64,000 nucleotides of DNA, taken from positions 13,190,501 through 13,254,500 of the forward strand of contig OZ059896.1 in the NCBI GenBank assembly GCA_964057225.1, given 5' to 3'. The stretch comes from Auanema rhodensis (Eukaryota; Nematoda; Chromadorea; Rhabditida; Rhabditidae). The notes below the pieces were generated by a model. It did no database searches. It was not told where the DNA came from and saw only the letters and a program-made list of their open reading frames with translations. Positions 38,089 through 50,844 of the stretch are shown piece by piece. The first letter of the stretch is position 1. Every line of letters starts with the position of its first letter. Made by a program: the position numbers and the translations under genes.

Positions 38089-39549
38089 ATGTCAACAGAA
38101 GAAGTTCAGAATTTACTTGAAAAATATGAGCAGTTAGATGTGAATAGCTCAAGTTATGATGGTAGAAATAATTCAGATTCAAGTGAAGGTTCTATTTCTA
38201 AGCAATCGTTGAATTATAAAAGACTTTAGAGGATAGCTCCCAAACAAAAAGTGTGAAGGAAGAACAGGGATATTGTGTCGATACAAAAAAAATGGTGTAT
38301 ATTATGCATAATTTGCAATCTTTTACAACGGCTCAATTAAGAGACATTTTGAGGAATGAAAGCTTGAACCTATTGTATGCCTTTTTTCACACTCATATGT
38401 TTTCATTTCTTCTAGGGGGGACAAAAAAACACTGAAGGAGCGCGTTAAACGGTTTTATAAAAAACCGTTCACACTTCATAAATTAAGTTTAGATAAGTTG
38501 GATAGCAAGACTAAGACATCCCGATACTTCGAATATTTAGTTGTAATCTTAAATATATAAAATTCCCTTATAGTACTCTATTTTTCAGGTTATTGATTTT
38601 GAATGTACCTGTACTGCTTTAAACAATGATTTCTCACATGAGATCATAGAGTTTCCTGCTGTTCTTATAGATGTCCGAACTTTGAAAATTGTATTTTAAA
38701 TCAAAAAATCAATTTTGAAAAACCAATAAATTACAGGTAGACACTTTTCAAAGCTATGTAAAGCCTGTACTTAATCCTAAGTTGGACAAATTTTGTATTG
38801 AATTGTGTGGTACTAATTTTGTTATGGAGGTAAATAAATTTGTTTTGCAGGAATACAACAAGAAACTGTAGAAAATGCGGCTTGCTTTTTAGAAGTTCAT
38901 GAACGATTTTTAACATGGATGACATTGCATAAATTAGATCAATCTTCTAGGAGATATGCTTTTGTGACGGATGGGTTTGACAGAAACAAGTAATTATTTG
39001 AATTTGAATTCGTTCAGACCTCATGATTTCTGGAAATTTTTACAGTTTCAATTTCAATTAGTAAGTATTGTTTTTAATTTTACGATTTACGATCAGTTTT
39101 TAGTGCGATAAGCCTCTACCTCACAAATTCCGACATTTTATTGACATGAAAAGAATATTTGAAAACAAAGTTGAACGACTTCCTAGAAGAAATGGAGTTT
39201 AGTAATAAATAGTTTATATTAATTCCTCATATTTTTTAGAAAACTGGAATTGAGAACATGTTGGATGTTTATGATATGAAATTTGAGGGCAGATTGCATT
39301 CAGGTTTAGACGATGCAGTAAATATTGCTAGGATTTGCATTAGGATGATGGAAGATGATATTGAACTGAAGGTTTTCATATTTTTTATGTGATAACAGCG
39401 GTGAACGTTTTTAGATCAATCAAAAATTGGTACCAAAAGCAAGCTATGACCGTCCAAAAGCTAATTCTAAATCAGAAACCCACGAAGTGATTTCGGACTA
39501 CCATTTATGGAAAAACAAATTACATCTTAAGCTCTCTCCAGCATATTAA
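38089..39549 (+). CDS. eri-1: ERI-1 / 3'hExo family 3'-5' exoribonuclease
   Basis: DEDDh exonuclease that trims histone mRNA, 5.8S rRNA and siRNA 3' ends; in C. elegans eri-1 restrains RNAi. Exons give [16 protein letters not shown], a SAP-like DNA/RNA-binding helix pair ([20 protein letters not shown]), then the nuclease domain: [19 protein letters not shown] (D and E), [66 protein letters not shown] (second D) and [16 protein letters not shown] (H and last D). All catalytic residues appear present. The first intron (about 41 bases) is needed to pass an in-frame stop at 38227. The protein ends HLKLSPAY. It lies tail to tail with TMEM203, 88 bases apart. Confidence 0.92.
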
Positions 39550-39637
39550 GTTTTTATTAAACGAAAGTGATACACGTTAACTTTATATTCTATATCTTTA
39601 TAGATAAATAAGTATTATGGCAAGTACCAGACATTAT

Positions 39638-40294
39638 TCAAAAAAGACGACATGTTTGCGAACATAGTCCTGCAAGTAATACCCAAACAGGAAGAAATAT
39701 TAGTCCATATGATGATCCAACTGCAACTTGTCCTTGCTCTAAATCCCCTTCTATTTTGTAGCACAAGATGAATTCGAAAGATCCCATTAAAGCTAATCGC
39801 GTAAAATTAAATGCAAATCTAAATTATTGGTTAGAGCCTAAGAATAAGAATCTTTTGAACCTGAACAGAGGACTTCTACAGTCTTTGTATTCCAATAAAG
39901 CCCGAACAAAAACTATGAATAGATAATAACAGTCTAAAACGCAAGCAATGAGTAGTGGATAAAATATATGCCAATAGGTTATAGTAATATATGAATACGC
40001 TTTTAATATCTGAAGTTTGAACTGCTGAATTACTTATGGAGACTAGTGGGACTTACGAATAATACTGTTGTTCCATACAAGGCAAACATATGAAGCCAAA
40101 TCTCAAATAGCGTTAAGCCTGTCCATGTTATCAACTCGTACAATGTAATTAATAAACTAAAGTTATATTCAATAAAATCCAAAATTATAGTCATACGGTT
40201 TATCTGTTTTTGCTAATAGAGGTAAATATTCAGCAGTAAAGCCAGTAACTGAAGGTGAGCGTGATTCTGTCGAGTCAATATCCGTGGATTGCAT
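39638..40294 (-). CDS. TMEM203: TMEM203 homologue, multi-pass ER membrane protein
   Basis: Four exons with introns of about 40-47 bases give a protein of roughly 170 residues with four hydrophobic segments. After MQSTDIDSTESRS and a short hydrophilic leader the segments read LITLYELITWTGLTLFEIW, ITYWHIFYPLLIACVLDCYY, RLALMGSFEFILCYKIEG and YGLIFLPVWVLLAGLCSQT. This parallels human TMEM203 (RELVQWLGFATFEIF, WWNVFVPFFAADGLS, LKFVFEMLLCQKL, SPLFILLQLLMIRAC). TMEM203 is linked to ER calcium handling and STING-related signalling in vertebrates. Each exon is shorter than 60 codons, so a simple long-ORF scan would miss the gene. Start is ATG 40294 and stop is at 39638. Confidence 0.75.
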
Positions 40295-40908
40295 ATTAAA
40301 GTATTAAATTCTAAACAAAAAAATACGATACGAAAAGATTTCCTATACAGAAAACAAACATCTATATCCATACACATAGAACGCGGTTCTGCACTAAAAT
40401 CTTACATTTTACTAGTACTACGTACTGCGTAGTACGTATATGATCTTATCTTCAGCAGTTTTTCATTTATCGTTTGGTTTTGAAATGATAATTAGAACAT
40501 ATCACGTCATAAAAGATGATATTTTTAAATTGCATTTGATAGCAATGCTTCCATGTGTCTAAAATCTGGTTATTTCTTAATCATTATTGTTCTCTACCGT
40601 GCATATATAACAGCTTGTTCAGATCAGCATGTCCCATTCATTTTCACTCCTTTTCGAATTTTTCTTTATATCTATTTAAATTTTGTGTATTAAATGAATA
40701 ACACTTTCCAAACAAAAAAATCTATCTTTAATTTTTACTTTTAATTTAAGTGTACATTTTGAGAATTAATCTGTTTGAACTATCGTAAGAGAACGCATTT
40801 GCGTTCTTCCGCCAAAACGATGACAAATGAAACCTGTTATTGATCGCTATACATATATATTGAGACTATAGTGAATGAATGTTCCTTTACTAATATATTC
40901 TAGATAAA
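40295..40908. promoter_or_regulatory. Divergent region, TMEM203 / tryparedoxin-like
   Basis: No exon seen. It contains a perfect inverted repeat and AT-rich DNA, and probably carries promoters for both flanking genes. Confidence 0.4.
40415..40435. repeat. Perfect 8-bp inverted repeat with 5-base loop
   Basis: GTACTACG at 40415-40422 is followed by the loop TACTG and then CGTAGTAC at 40428-40435. It could be a dimeric transcription-factor site or a small hairpin. No matching coding feature lies nearby. Confidence 0.7.
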
Positions 40909-41545
40909 ATGGCGGATTGTTTCATTGGACAGCAACTATTGAAAAAAAATGGCGAAGAAACTGTGGAAATCAATGCATCAGAAGCTGTTAAAGATAAGGT
41001 AATTATCAAATTATGATTTTTTTCAATTTTCTTGGTTAGGTTGTAGGACTCTACTTTTCTGCTATGTGGTGTCCTTCGTGCAGACAATTCACTCCTAAGC
41101 TCGCTGTATGAACAGTCTAACATTCAAAGTATAACTTTACTCATTTAAGCGATTTTATAAAGAACTCAAGGCTGCCGGAAAGAATTTTGAAATTATATTA
41201 GTATCAAGAGACAGAGAGGCCGATGATCTGAAAGAATATTTTGTTGATCATAACGGTGATTGGTTAGCTATACCATTCGGTGATGAACGTATACCGTATG
41301 TTGTATCTGTTCAGAATTAGTGTAATTTTTTCTACATACAGGGAATTCTTGAAGAAGTATGAAGTGCCTACTATACCTGCATTTAAAATTATTAAACCTG
41401 ATGGTACTCTTGCAGTTGACGGAGCTAGATTTGATGTTCAGGTTTGTACTGAATTTATATATATATATATTTGTTTTTTTTTTAGGAAAAGGGTAAAGAC
41501 GACCCTATTGCAGTTTTTGAGGAATGGGAAAAAGCTGCTCAATAA
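40909..41545 (+). CDS. Tryparedoxin/nucleoredoxin-like thioredoxin-fold protein
   Basis: Redox protein of the thioredoxin fold. MADCFIGQQLLKKNGEETVE is followed by VVGLYFSAMWCPSCRQFTPK (active-site WCPSC; tryparedoxins usually have WCPPC), then FEIILVSRDREADDLKEYF, WLAIPFGDERIPEFLKKYEV and the cis-Pro loop YEVPTIPAFKIIKPDGTL. It ends VFEEWEKAAQ. About 150 residues in five exons, normal for the family. Probably cytosolic, since no signal peptide is seen. It lies tail to tail with the next gene, only 27 bases apart. Confidence 0.9.
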
Positions 41546-41572
41546 TATATAGAAAGAATTGTAAATTTTTTA

Positions 41573-42254
41573 TTATTCACTGAGAAGGTAGTATAAAGTA
41601 CAAGAATGGTCTTTTAGTTCTTGCTTGGATTTTTCATCCAATGTTTCAAATTCCTTCTAAAATAAAGCTGTATATTAATATATTTTAATCTGTTATACCT
41701 TTAATTCTTTTATTACATATTGATGTGGCTCATCTTTTCTTTTCACTGCTATTTGGAGAAGCTTATGTATAGCCTAAACATGAAAATTATAAAACACATA
41801 CTATAATTTATTAACCAAATCTAGGAATACTTGAGTTTCAGGCTTCATTTTAGAATTTGTGTTTTCCCATTTTCTATACACCTTAACTGCACTTCTTCCA
41901 AGTAGGGGAGAAATTGCTGTTAACTCAGCAAGCATCTGTATACAAGCGTAAGGTTTTAAAAATGCATAACCTAACCTCCCGTAACGAATCTTCTTCTACA
42001 ATGTTATTCATATACGCTTTAACCATTTTTTTCTCTCCTTCATTCAATGAGTCATAGGTTGCACTATATTGTTCAATTTCTTCAACAAAAAAGGAAAGAA
42101 TACTATTAATTAGTATGAAGTTAAATACTTGAATCTAGTCATTTTTATAGAATAAACTGAAAACAGTACCTGCTTCGTCTCTGCATGATCTAGCAAACAA
42201 ACTGTGAGGTACGTTTGAACATATTAGTAAAATAATAACAAAATACAGTGACAT
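41573..42254 (-). CDS. Secreted helical protein, FAR (fatty acid/retinol-binding)-like
   Basis: A signal peptide (MSLYFVIILLICSNVPHSLF) is followed by an all-helical, Glu/Lys-rich protein of about 150 residues: EIEQYSATYDSLNEGEKKMV, LAELTAISPLLGRSAVKVYR, MKPETQVFLDLAIHKLLQIA and ETLDEKSKQELKDHSCTLYY. The spacing of short helices (L-x-x-E/D-K, then K-S/P-L, then K-P-x-T/A-x-x-F) resembles nematode FAR proteins, which bind retinol and fatty acids, but no residue is diagnostic. The first-intron join requires an AAG acceptor (42082-42080), which gives the clean EIEQYS start of exon 2. SXP/RAL-2 or another nematode-specific secreted family is a possible alternative. Confidence 0.5.
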
Positions 42255-42477
42255 GCTTTTTGAAAACAGAAGCGAGGAATAGGTTTATAGTTGCTGGTGG
42301 CCCATTTTCGGAATTTATCGTTCATTGTTGTAATCTATAATGTAGATCGTCTTGACTGAATATTTCGGCAAGTTGGCGGTTCTAATTTTTAAATCACTAA
42401 GAACATCAAAAACTTAAAGTATCCAATATTGTTTTATTAAAGGCTTATATTTAAAAAAACTGTTGGAAGATATACAG

Positions 42478-42478
<1 letters not shown>

Positions 42479-42515
<37 letters not shown>
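42479..42515. repeat. (TA)n microsatellite downstream of SHPRH
   Basis: About 37 bases of pure TA, about 25 bases beyond the SHPRH stop codon. Confidence 0.95.
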
Positions 42516-42519
<4 letters not shown>

Positions 42520-42538
42520 TAACTGAAACAAACATTCT

Positions 42539-45500
42539 TTATATGCCCAGTATTTCAAATAAAGATTTAATTGTCCATCTATCTTCATCACAATTGGTTC
42601 CTAATTTGTATATTTCTGCTTCTATAGATCCTTTTACGATAAAGTTGTGAATGGTCACATCTTGGCGTTGTCCTAATCGATGAACTCTAGCAACAGCCTA
42701 TACTTTGATATAGTAATTATTAAACAAAATCGAATTACCTGAGCAGCAACTGATGCATTTGTCGGTGGTTCTAAGAATAAAACATGATTAGCGTCAGTTA
42801 AATTGAGGCCATGAGATCCTAGACTGAGCGGCATGATTAAAACCTTGAAAAACATATGATCTATGCTTTGCTTATTATTAAATTATTTATTCACTTGGAA
42901 TTCATCGGCTTTAAATCTATCCAACACTTCACCAATGTTATGAGGGAAAGCACGGCAATGAGCTATGCTTGCCAAAGATAGTACTTTTGACAGTGGTTCC
43001 ATTGCTCCAATAAGAGAAGAAAAAAGAAGAATCTGAATTGGAATTCTTCACAATAATCGTAAACATATATCACCTTGTTCGGCCCTTCATTTAAAATTTC
43101 TTTGATTTCACGAATTACTGCATTGAACTGAAACGAATTCATATGAAAGTACCGATTTATTTCATACTTTTATATTTAAATAATAGCCCGGAATGCAAGA
43201 CTGAGAATCTTCTGATTGAGGCCTTCTTTCTACTAAAGCTACAGTTTCTTCACTCACTACTTCCCTACAGTTGACGCATCGAATCTTGTGACCATTTGAA
43301 AATGTTCTTAAGAAAGGAATAACTAAAAACATAAGAGTTTTCTTACTTTTTTAATTGTTCATAACAGCTACAGCAAATCAAATGCGCACAAGGAAACACC
43401 CTCCACTCAGCTTTAAGCTCTGAATAACAAACAGGGCATTCAATATCTTCAGGACTAAAAAAGTAGAGATGAAGTTAGCTTTGCTATTAAATGAAATCTC
43501 ACAGATCTGTTCTTAAAGTTCTTAGGTACGACAGTTTCGTATAACATGCGTTCCTCTCGAGGTCACGGGTTGCGACTAGAGTTTCGAAAGCTTCAAACAA
43601 CATCTTAAGAAACGATTTTCAAATTACATAACATTGAAGAAAAACCTGCATATTTTGATCGCAGTTGGTCTTTAACTCAAAGCTCAAGCCTGAATTTAAA
43701 TCTAGAGGCATTTTGACAATATTTCCTGGCATCAAGCGATAACATGCTTGCTCAATTTCATTACTGAAAAGCAGTAGGCGTTTAGTGAGAACTAAAAAAA
43801 AATTGAACTGTCTATATGAGAATTCCTGAGCAACAACGTCTAGTTTTTTAGCTAATTGCAGGGTGTCTCGACAAGCTTCAAACCACTGTTCTAGATTTTC
43901 ATAACTATACTTCAATGGCTCTTTCTCAATATCTGTTAAGCATGCCCAAACATTGGTGACAACCCTGTAGAGAAAGGAGTTGAGAACGTTCATATCTCTA
44001 AAATATCAGCATTTGAACCAAAAATTTGGTATAGTACCATACCTCTCAGTATTCGAGAACCCAAATTTTTTACAAACATCTCTAATACTATAATACATGG
44101 AACAGAGAGAACAAAATTTGAGGGGAGAAGAATCTTCTACGGTATCTACAGAACATTGATCCGAATCAGAGGTACCACCAAGGTGGGCAGAACCAGTGGT
44201 ATTTGAAGTATCTTCCCTAACATAATAAATTTTCAAACTTTTCCAAGTTGGAAAAACATACTTTTTCCTCTTATGTGAGCAGTCAAACTTTATAAAAAAT
44301 GGTTTACCTTGACTTATACTATCTGAAGATGTCTGAAAAAAAACATGTTGAGAAAAAAAATTTTTTTACCTGAAGCAAATCGAAAACAATTCCTATATGG
44401 GTTCGAAGTTTATTCACACTCTCGTTAATACCAATCAAAAGATCGCGAAAACGAATATACAGAATAATAGGATATTGAGGATATACGCAGAAACAACTAA
44501 AAAGTCAACTAAAACGACACAAGATATTTTAAAACAGTAACAAACTCATTTTCTTGCGCTCTATTCATTATAGCTAGCATTGAATCGTATGAGCTCTCAG
44601 CTACTCCAATCAAAAGCCATATCAGCATATAATCCAACTTAAAAACTAAGGAATAAAGAAAAAAAAACATACAGAGTGATCAAAAACATTCCACGCATTC
44701 TGTACATTGCCCCAGTTTGACAACAACAATGAGAATTCTGCTAATTCTTTTCGTTGATAACTTTAAAAAAAAAACTAATTATTTATACATTTGATCTCAC
44801 CTGTTATATAAATCTTTCAATTCAGATTCCAACAAATCCTTGTTAGAATTTAATTCATCATAAGCGTTTGACTGTGGAAGAGAGAGCCATTCCAGATAGT
44901 TACTGAAAATTCAAAAGTATTATTTTTTTTTAATTTAAGCATACAATGCTATATGTATTCGTTGAGTAGTATCTACTGCGAAAGCTTTCTGGGAAAATTT
45001 GAATTGTTCTTTTAGATTATCCATTTCCTTTACTACATTTCTAGCTCTTCGATATATTTGGCCCGCTTCATCTACATTCCAAATAAAGCATAGAGCAGCA
45101 AGACCTAGGTTTTTCGTTTTAAAGATTATAGACCTTCAGAATCACCATTAAGTTCGGACACTAATTGTCGAGTTTTTTCTTCATATATTTGTTTATTGGC
45201 TTCAAAGAGGCGACAGAAAAGAGCTTCTGGAGTGAATGGTAACGCATAGTTATTCTCATATCTGTGATTAAAATCACCTAAAGACGATTAGTAAATAAAC
45301 CTTCCAATTTATATATATATATATATATATATGTCAAAAAAACCTGTTACAATAGAGAGTCGAAGAGAGTGTAGATAATTTAAAATGCTCCGACATTCTA
45401 CAGATTTTAAATGTTTTAACTGAGTACTTCGATCCATTGCAGCAAAGTTGCGTAAACTTCCTTTAAAAAATATATATATAGCAGTGAAGGTAACAATTAT

Positions 45501-48351
45501 TAAGAGTTTACTTATTTTTGCTCTAGCTTCTCTCAGTTTCAGACTATATAGTCGTTCTTCAAGAGGAGAAAATGTTATATTATGAAGCTTATAAGATATG
45601 GAATGTAGTTCTAGCTTTAATAAAAAAATTAAAGCAAAAAAAGAGAAAATGAGAAAAACCTGAGAAGCGACTTTTCGTTTTGAATTCCGCCAGAAAATTT
45701 GAGATATTAATTGCAACATAGGCTTTGTGTTTCCATTTGTCCATGGCCGCCAAATCGCAAAATTCCAATAATTGGAAAACGAGAAGGGTTGAAAGTTAAG
45801 AAAAGAAATAAGCCCGAAGATATCTGCATTATAATATTGACAGAATTTTGGTAATAAGATTGACAAACCATTAATTGAGTGCATTAAAGGTGTTCCAGTT
45901 ATACACCAGCGAGAATGTGATAATAACTTTGAGCACATATATGCATGTTTGGAAGTCCTGCTTTCAACTACTTGCGATTCATCAAGGCATATCTACAACA
46001 TTTATTTATTGAAATATTATGTGTTTCAAATTATTTTAGCTTACTCTCCACCATTTTACTGTGAGCAATGGAGACATTGTTCGTTTTCCCATAAAATAAC
46101 TACGTTTTCTTAGATATCCTAGTCAAATGTTGTAAGAAAAAAAAAATAAATATAGAATACATACTTTCCGCAGCTTCATCTACAAATTGGAGTTCTTTCC
46201 CTAATGTTTCGTATGAGCATATAACGATATCTATTTTACTCAAATATACTGAGTGCTTATAACATTCATTCGCTACCCCAGAATATACCTGAACATATAG
46301 CTGATTACAAGAATTGAAGGAGCCAGGATTACATCTACAACAACTTCTTTCCTGATATGCCGATAAATTTCTTCATACCACTGTTGAAGAAGTACTTGCG
46401 GAACAACTATAAGCGTAGCTTTTATGCTCATTGGCTCTTTGGTTAGCATACAAGACGGACAAAAAAACTTAAATCCTTCTAAAGCGTATTCGTCATTCCA
46501 GTGCATCTATAGTTAACATTATGATCTTAAATAGAATATTTTTGTAGATCATACTTTTTCTTTGAGAAAGATTAATTCACATTGTTCACATCGAACGGAT
46601 GAATCCTCTAAAACTTCATTAGATTTCTTAGCAACAGTTATAACATTTCCATGTGAGCTTTGATTTTTACGATGGCGCTATAATGTAATAATTTTGTTGA
46701 ATTTCCAGGATTATCTTTCACCTTGGTTACTTGTAATCCTGTTTTCCCTTCAACAGTCGATACCACAGTAGAAACAATATAGTTTACAATCTCGGCCACG
46801 GGGCAAATTATGCTGAACATAATTTTAAAATTAAGTGAAAAAGCCTTATAAGTACTTTGGTGTTTCTGCCTTATTCAATTCAATTATGTTTTTATTATAC
46901 GAAGCGGTTTGAATCAAAGCTAGTAATTCGACAGTTTTTCCTAAACCCATTTCATCGGCAAGAATTCCTCCTGCATCGATAACATTCATAATTTCAGTAA
47001 AATAATATTAAACCTCTTAAAGTAATCTCATATGTGGTGTTTTTGCAATTAATGAAACAACCAAAACTTGGGTAATAGTATAAATCAGGTTTTAAAGCGT
47101 AATTTCTGAAATAATATAAATTTATACCATTATCAAATTTTCAAACAATAAAAATTCTAAGTTTGGAAGACTGGGATTTAGTTCTCTGTGAATCATGAAG
47201 CGAACAGCGTCCTTTTGATAAGGTAGTAAGGAGGAAGTTATGCCATCGGTACTAGAATACAGAGCGAAAACTTCATGAATACTTTAGCAAACTAACTTTA
47301 TCTCATATTCAGGATAACCATTTCTGATGAGTTCAAGAGACTCAAAGAAATCTTGAAAAGTATTTATGGTACTACTGAGCTTGTGCACGTTAATCTCATC
47401 AATAATTGGAATATCCTAATAGCACTGATATTAGGGAAAATTGGCTAACGGCTAACCAGTTCTGCTTGAAAAATACTAACAAGTTTCGATATATTCCAAA
47501 TATCAGAAGAATACTGATCAGAAGTTTGTGAGTGATAATAAGCTGACTAAATGAAAAAATCAAATACTGTTCCATACTTGTTTCTAACCAATCGTACAAG
47601 TGGACATTGATGTAAACAATTATAAATATGAGATTCCTTCAAACTCAAGTATATATATACTTTGCAATCCTGAACTCGCCAATAATATTTGAATCCGCAC
47701 CGTTTCAATACGCTAAATTAAATGTGAATTTGAATGCATTCCTGAAAGAACCTTGGATCAACACTCATTATTCGAGTAAATACGTCTTCATATGTTAGAG
47801 TTCCACAAAGCTCCACAAAATCGTACATTCGCCATCCCTTCCATGGAGACGTTTTCGCACTAGATATGTATATCTGAAGGTGAAAACGAGTTCATTCAAA
47901 ATCATAGTTATCGTAATGAATCTTGTTTATAACCTCTGTTCTTAAAACAAGTTAGCGTATCATATGGTCTCTGTGACTTCTTGTCGTTTCATTTAGTTAT
48001 CACAAACATTTTTCAAAATATAATAGTTCTCTTACATATGATTGATTCATGGCAAATATTGAAACTGCTCTACCAAAAACTCACTGGATGCTTTCTGTCA
48101 GTTGTATTTTGAAGAGGATATACGAGCTTAAATGACGAGTTTCCTTCCCATATGTTGCCTTCTCCATATCCAATAAATACACTGCCTATCACAATACCAT
48201 GGGAAATACATGAATTATGAGCTATATCCAAAACATTTTTTTTTGGAAAGTGATCCTGGAAGTTACTAATTTAGCCAATATACTGAAATTGTACAACCTT
48301 CTGTGATTCAGTCAAAAGTGAATTGTTTAGAGGTAAAACATCGTCTTCCAT
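42539..48351 (-). CDS. SHPRH: SHPRH-type SNF2 helicase / RING E3 ubiquitin ligase
   Basis: Large nuclear ATPase/E3 that polyubiquitinates PCNA in DNA-damage tolerance. It begins MEDDVLPLNNSLLTESQK. The first helicase half has GGILADEMGLGKTVELLALI (Walker A). A PHD finger is inserted (RCEQCELIFLKEK, FFCPSCMLTKEPMS), followed by ATLIVVPQVLLQQWYEEIYR, then DESQVVESRTSKHAY and SRWCITGTPLMHSING. A long coiled insert precedes a RING finger (ECPVCYSELKAEWRVFPCAH, CVNCREVV) and the second helicase half: ILLFSSLIGAMEPL, MPLSLGSHGLNLTDANHVLF and AVARVHRLGQRQDV. The domain order SNF2-PHD-SNF2-RING-helicase C is specific to SHPRH. The linker-histone domain of human SHPRH was not seen. The 5.8 kb gene is divergent from SPT2. 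Confidence 0.92.
45310..45332. repeat. (TA)n tract in a SHPRH intron
   Basis: About 22 bases of AT/TA dinucleotide. Confidence 0.85.
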
Positions 48352-48652
48352 TATAAGTATTCTACAAAAGTTTTATTTACCGAAATCGTATTCCAAAAAA
48401 GAATATTTTCAATTGTTCTACCTCTTCAATACCAGCTTATTTATAACATGTTCTCAACAACAGTGCGCCCTTTGCAGCTCCTCCCATTTTACTGTGCAGA
48501 AATTAACACTTACCTCGAGTCCTTTTGTAGAATTACTAGTTTCAATTCTTATTTTGATATATCTAGTAATATTCTGTAATTGACGCTTTTATCTATTAGG
48601 TTTCTTTTGTAAAGTTAATGTTTTCTTGCTTTTTTAAGAATTAATTAATGGA
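48352..48652. promoter_or_regulatory. Divergent promoter, SHPRH / SPT2
   Basis: 301 bases between opposite start codons. TTTTTTAAG at about 48632-48640, upstream of the SPT2 start, matches the AAG acceptor style seen elsewhere in the window. Confidence 0.35.
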
Positions 48653-50844
48653 ATGGACTTCGAATCAATATTAAATGCTGCGTGCAAAAACAATAAAAAA
48701 AATTCTAAAACTCTTAATGAATTAGATTCCGAAGTTAGTAAAGAGAAAACACAGAAGTTAAAAGCTATTGAAGCTGAAAAAAAGTCGAAATTAGAAGAAG
48801 CAAGGAAAAGGCGACTCGCTCGACCTGTAATACCTGAGAAAAAGGTTTTGTTTTTGGATTATAGTTTAGATTAAACGTGGTTTTTGATTCTTTCAGTTTG
48901 TGATACCCAAAAAAAAAGTAGAAAATGGTGTTGACCAGAATAAGTTGAAAGCATTTCTAGCCAAAAAGGAAGAAGAGAAACAAGTAGATGAGAAAAAAAA
49001 ACAAGCTGAAAAGGAAAGGCTAATTCAACTGCGGCTTCAATCACATGGAGGAAAGGTTTGTTTATGATATACTATTTCTATAATATTGATTTGAAGGCGA
49101 ATAAAAAATTAGGAAAACAGTTTGGTATGGATCCGATAGATCTTCAAATTCGCTATGGAAATGATCACAGTTTGGTCGAACAATTGCAAAAGCAAAAATG
49201 GCGAGAAGAAGTAAATTCTATTCTACTTTTCTTTCTATGCAATGTTAATTGTAACAGGATGAACAAGATAAACTAAGTTCCCATTATCGGGATGGAGTTT
49301 ACAAAGCTATTGCTCAAAAACGTAAAGTTCAAGAAAAGGTATATATCTTCGTTTCTCTTTTACGACTAAGTTCGCATATAGATGAAAACTTCTACTCATC
49401 AAGGCAATCGACAACCTCACCGTGTTTCTACTAGTAAAGCAAATAGTTTGGCTGGATTGTCTAGCCGACATGCTGCTTCGTATGTTCTACTTTTTATTTT
49501 ATTTTCAATGTTAACTTTAGAAGGGATCATTTTTCTCCTCCACCTGAGCAGAAGAAAGCTATAAGTAAACCTAGCGTGCAATCTGCTATTCCCAAAAAGC
49601 GCCCCGCTCCACCTGTTGATTTTCAGTATGTTACTTAATAGGTATTTTAAAATGATCGTCTTTGATTTTTAGAACATTAATGAAAACAGCGGAGCAAATA
49701 AGTAAAGGTCATGATATTAGTGTCGATCGATTTAATATGGCTTCGAATTCTCAGTAAGAGATTATTTTCATTATTTTAAAACTTTTTCTTAGAAAATTGA
49801 AGCAAGGATCATCATCCGATATTAGACCGTCGTCTAGCTATAATTCTGAGTCAAATTATCAAAAAGAAAAATTATCAGGCTCTAGAAGGTATTTTGTACT
49901 TTAATTTAATTTGTTATGCTCGAAATAGATTTTCAAATGAAAAAGCATCGGACTCGAGGGGCAAATCTACTTCCCATGTAAAAGAAATCAGTAAACGCAA
50001 GGAGTGCGATTGAAATATTTTTGATATTAGGAATAATTCTTATTTCAGAGACGAGATTGTTTCTAAAAAACAAAATAACGTTCCAGCTGTAAGTTCTAAA
50101 CCTGGACAGAGGTAACATACAATTAAGCAGTTTATTTTATTATTCCTATTAGATATTTACCTGGGGATATTCGATATAATCCTCAGGGCGATGTAAGCTC
50201 GGTAATTCGAAAACAGGAACCCTCTGCTAGTTCATCAAGGATGAAACAAGACATGTAAGCTAAATTTCATAATATTATGACAAGGATCACGTTTTACAGT
50301 CGATCAGAAAAAACTAAGATGAAAAATGAATCGCATAAGGATTGTTCTAATATTCGTCGCTCTTCACATCCAAGTAGACAATCAGACACAAAATCTATTC
50401 AGAAAAAACGGCATTACGACATGCCAAGATCTCTGTATAATATGATTTATGTAGAAGCAGTCACATACCATCGTTTCAGACTTGAGAGGGAAAGAGCTAG
50501 AGAGCGTTCAAGATATGATACTGAAGAATATTATGATGATAATGAAGAATATGACAGCGAAATGGATGATTTCATTGATGATACTGAATTAGATGAAATG
50601 AATAGAGAAGAATTTGAAGATACCTTAAAGTTTGTCTAAAAGTTAGTCATATATTTAAATTGTTTTTAGAATGGTGAATCCTAAGTATAATAAAAATAAG
50701 TGGAAAGAAAGAGAACGTATGATAGACGTTAGATATATGGATGCCGATTATCGAACTGTTTCAAAAGAAGAAGCCAGAAGTTCTAAAATAGGAATTATGG
50801 AAGATTACTTGGAAGCAAAAAAAGGAAAAAGTCATGCAATCTAA
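48653..50844 (+). CDS. SPTY2D1: SPT2 chromatin protein / histone chaperone
   Basis: Histone H3-H4 chaperone acting in transcription. A charged N-terminal region (MDFESILNAACKNN, KKSKLEEARKRRLARPVIPE, AFLAKKEEEKQVDEKK) is followed by a long Ser/Lys-rich low-complexity middle in many short exons. The conserved SPT2 C-terminal domain then has the acidic EEYYDDNEEYDSEMDDFIDD followed by WKERERMIDVRYMDADYRTV and SSKIGIMEDYLEAKKGK. The pattern D/E-x-D-S-E-M-D-D-F-I-D-D, then a W/Y helix, then an R-G-x-x-E-D motif defines the H3-H4-binding end in human SPTY2D1. Start is ATG 48653 and stop is at 50842-50844. The middle exon borders are approximate. Confidence 0.85.

Noticed and set aside
39768-39926. 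Plus-strand 52-codon frame MNSKDPIKANRVKLNANLNY... downstream of ERI-1
   Set aside because: It lies antisense to a better-supported TMEM203 exon chain on the minus strand.
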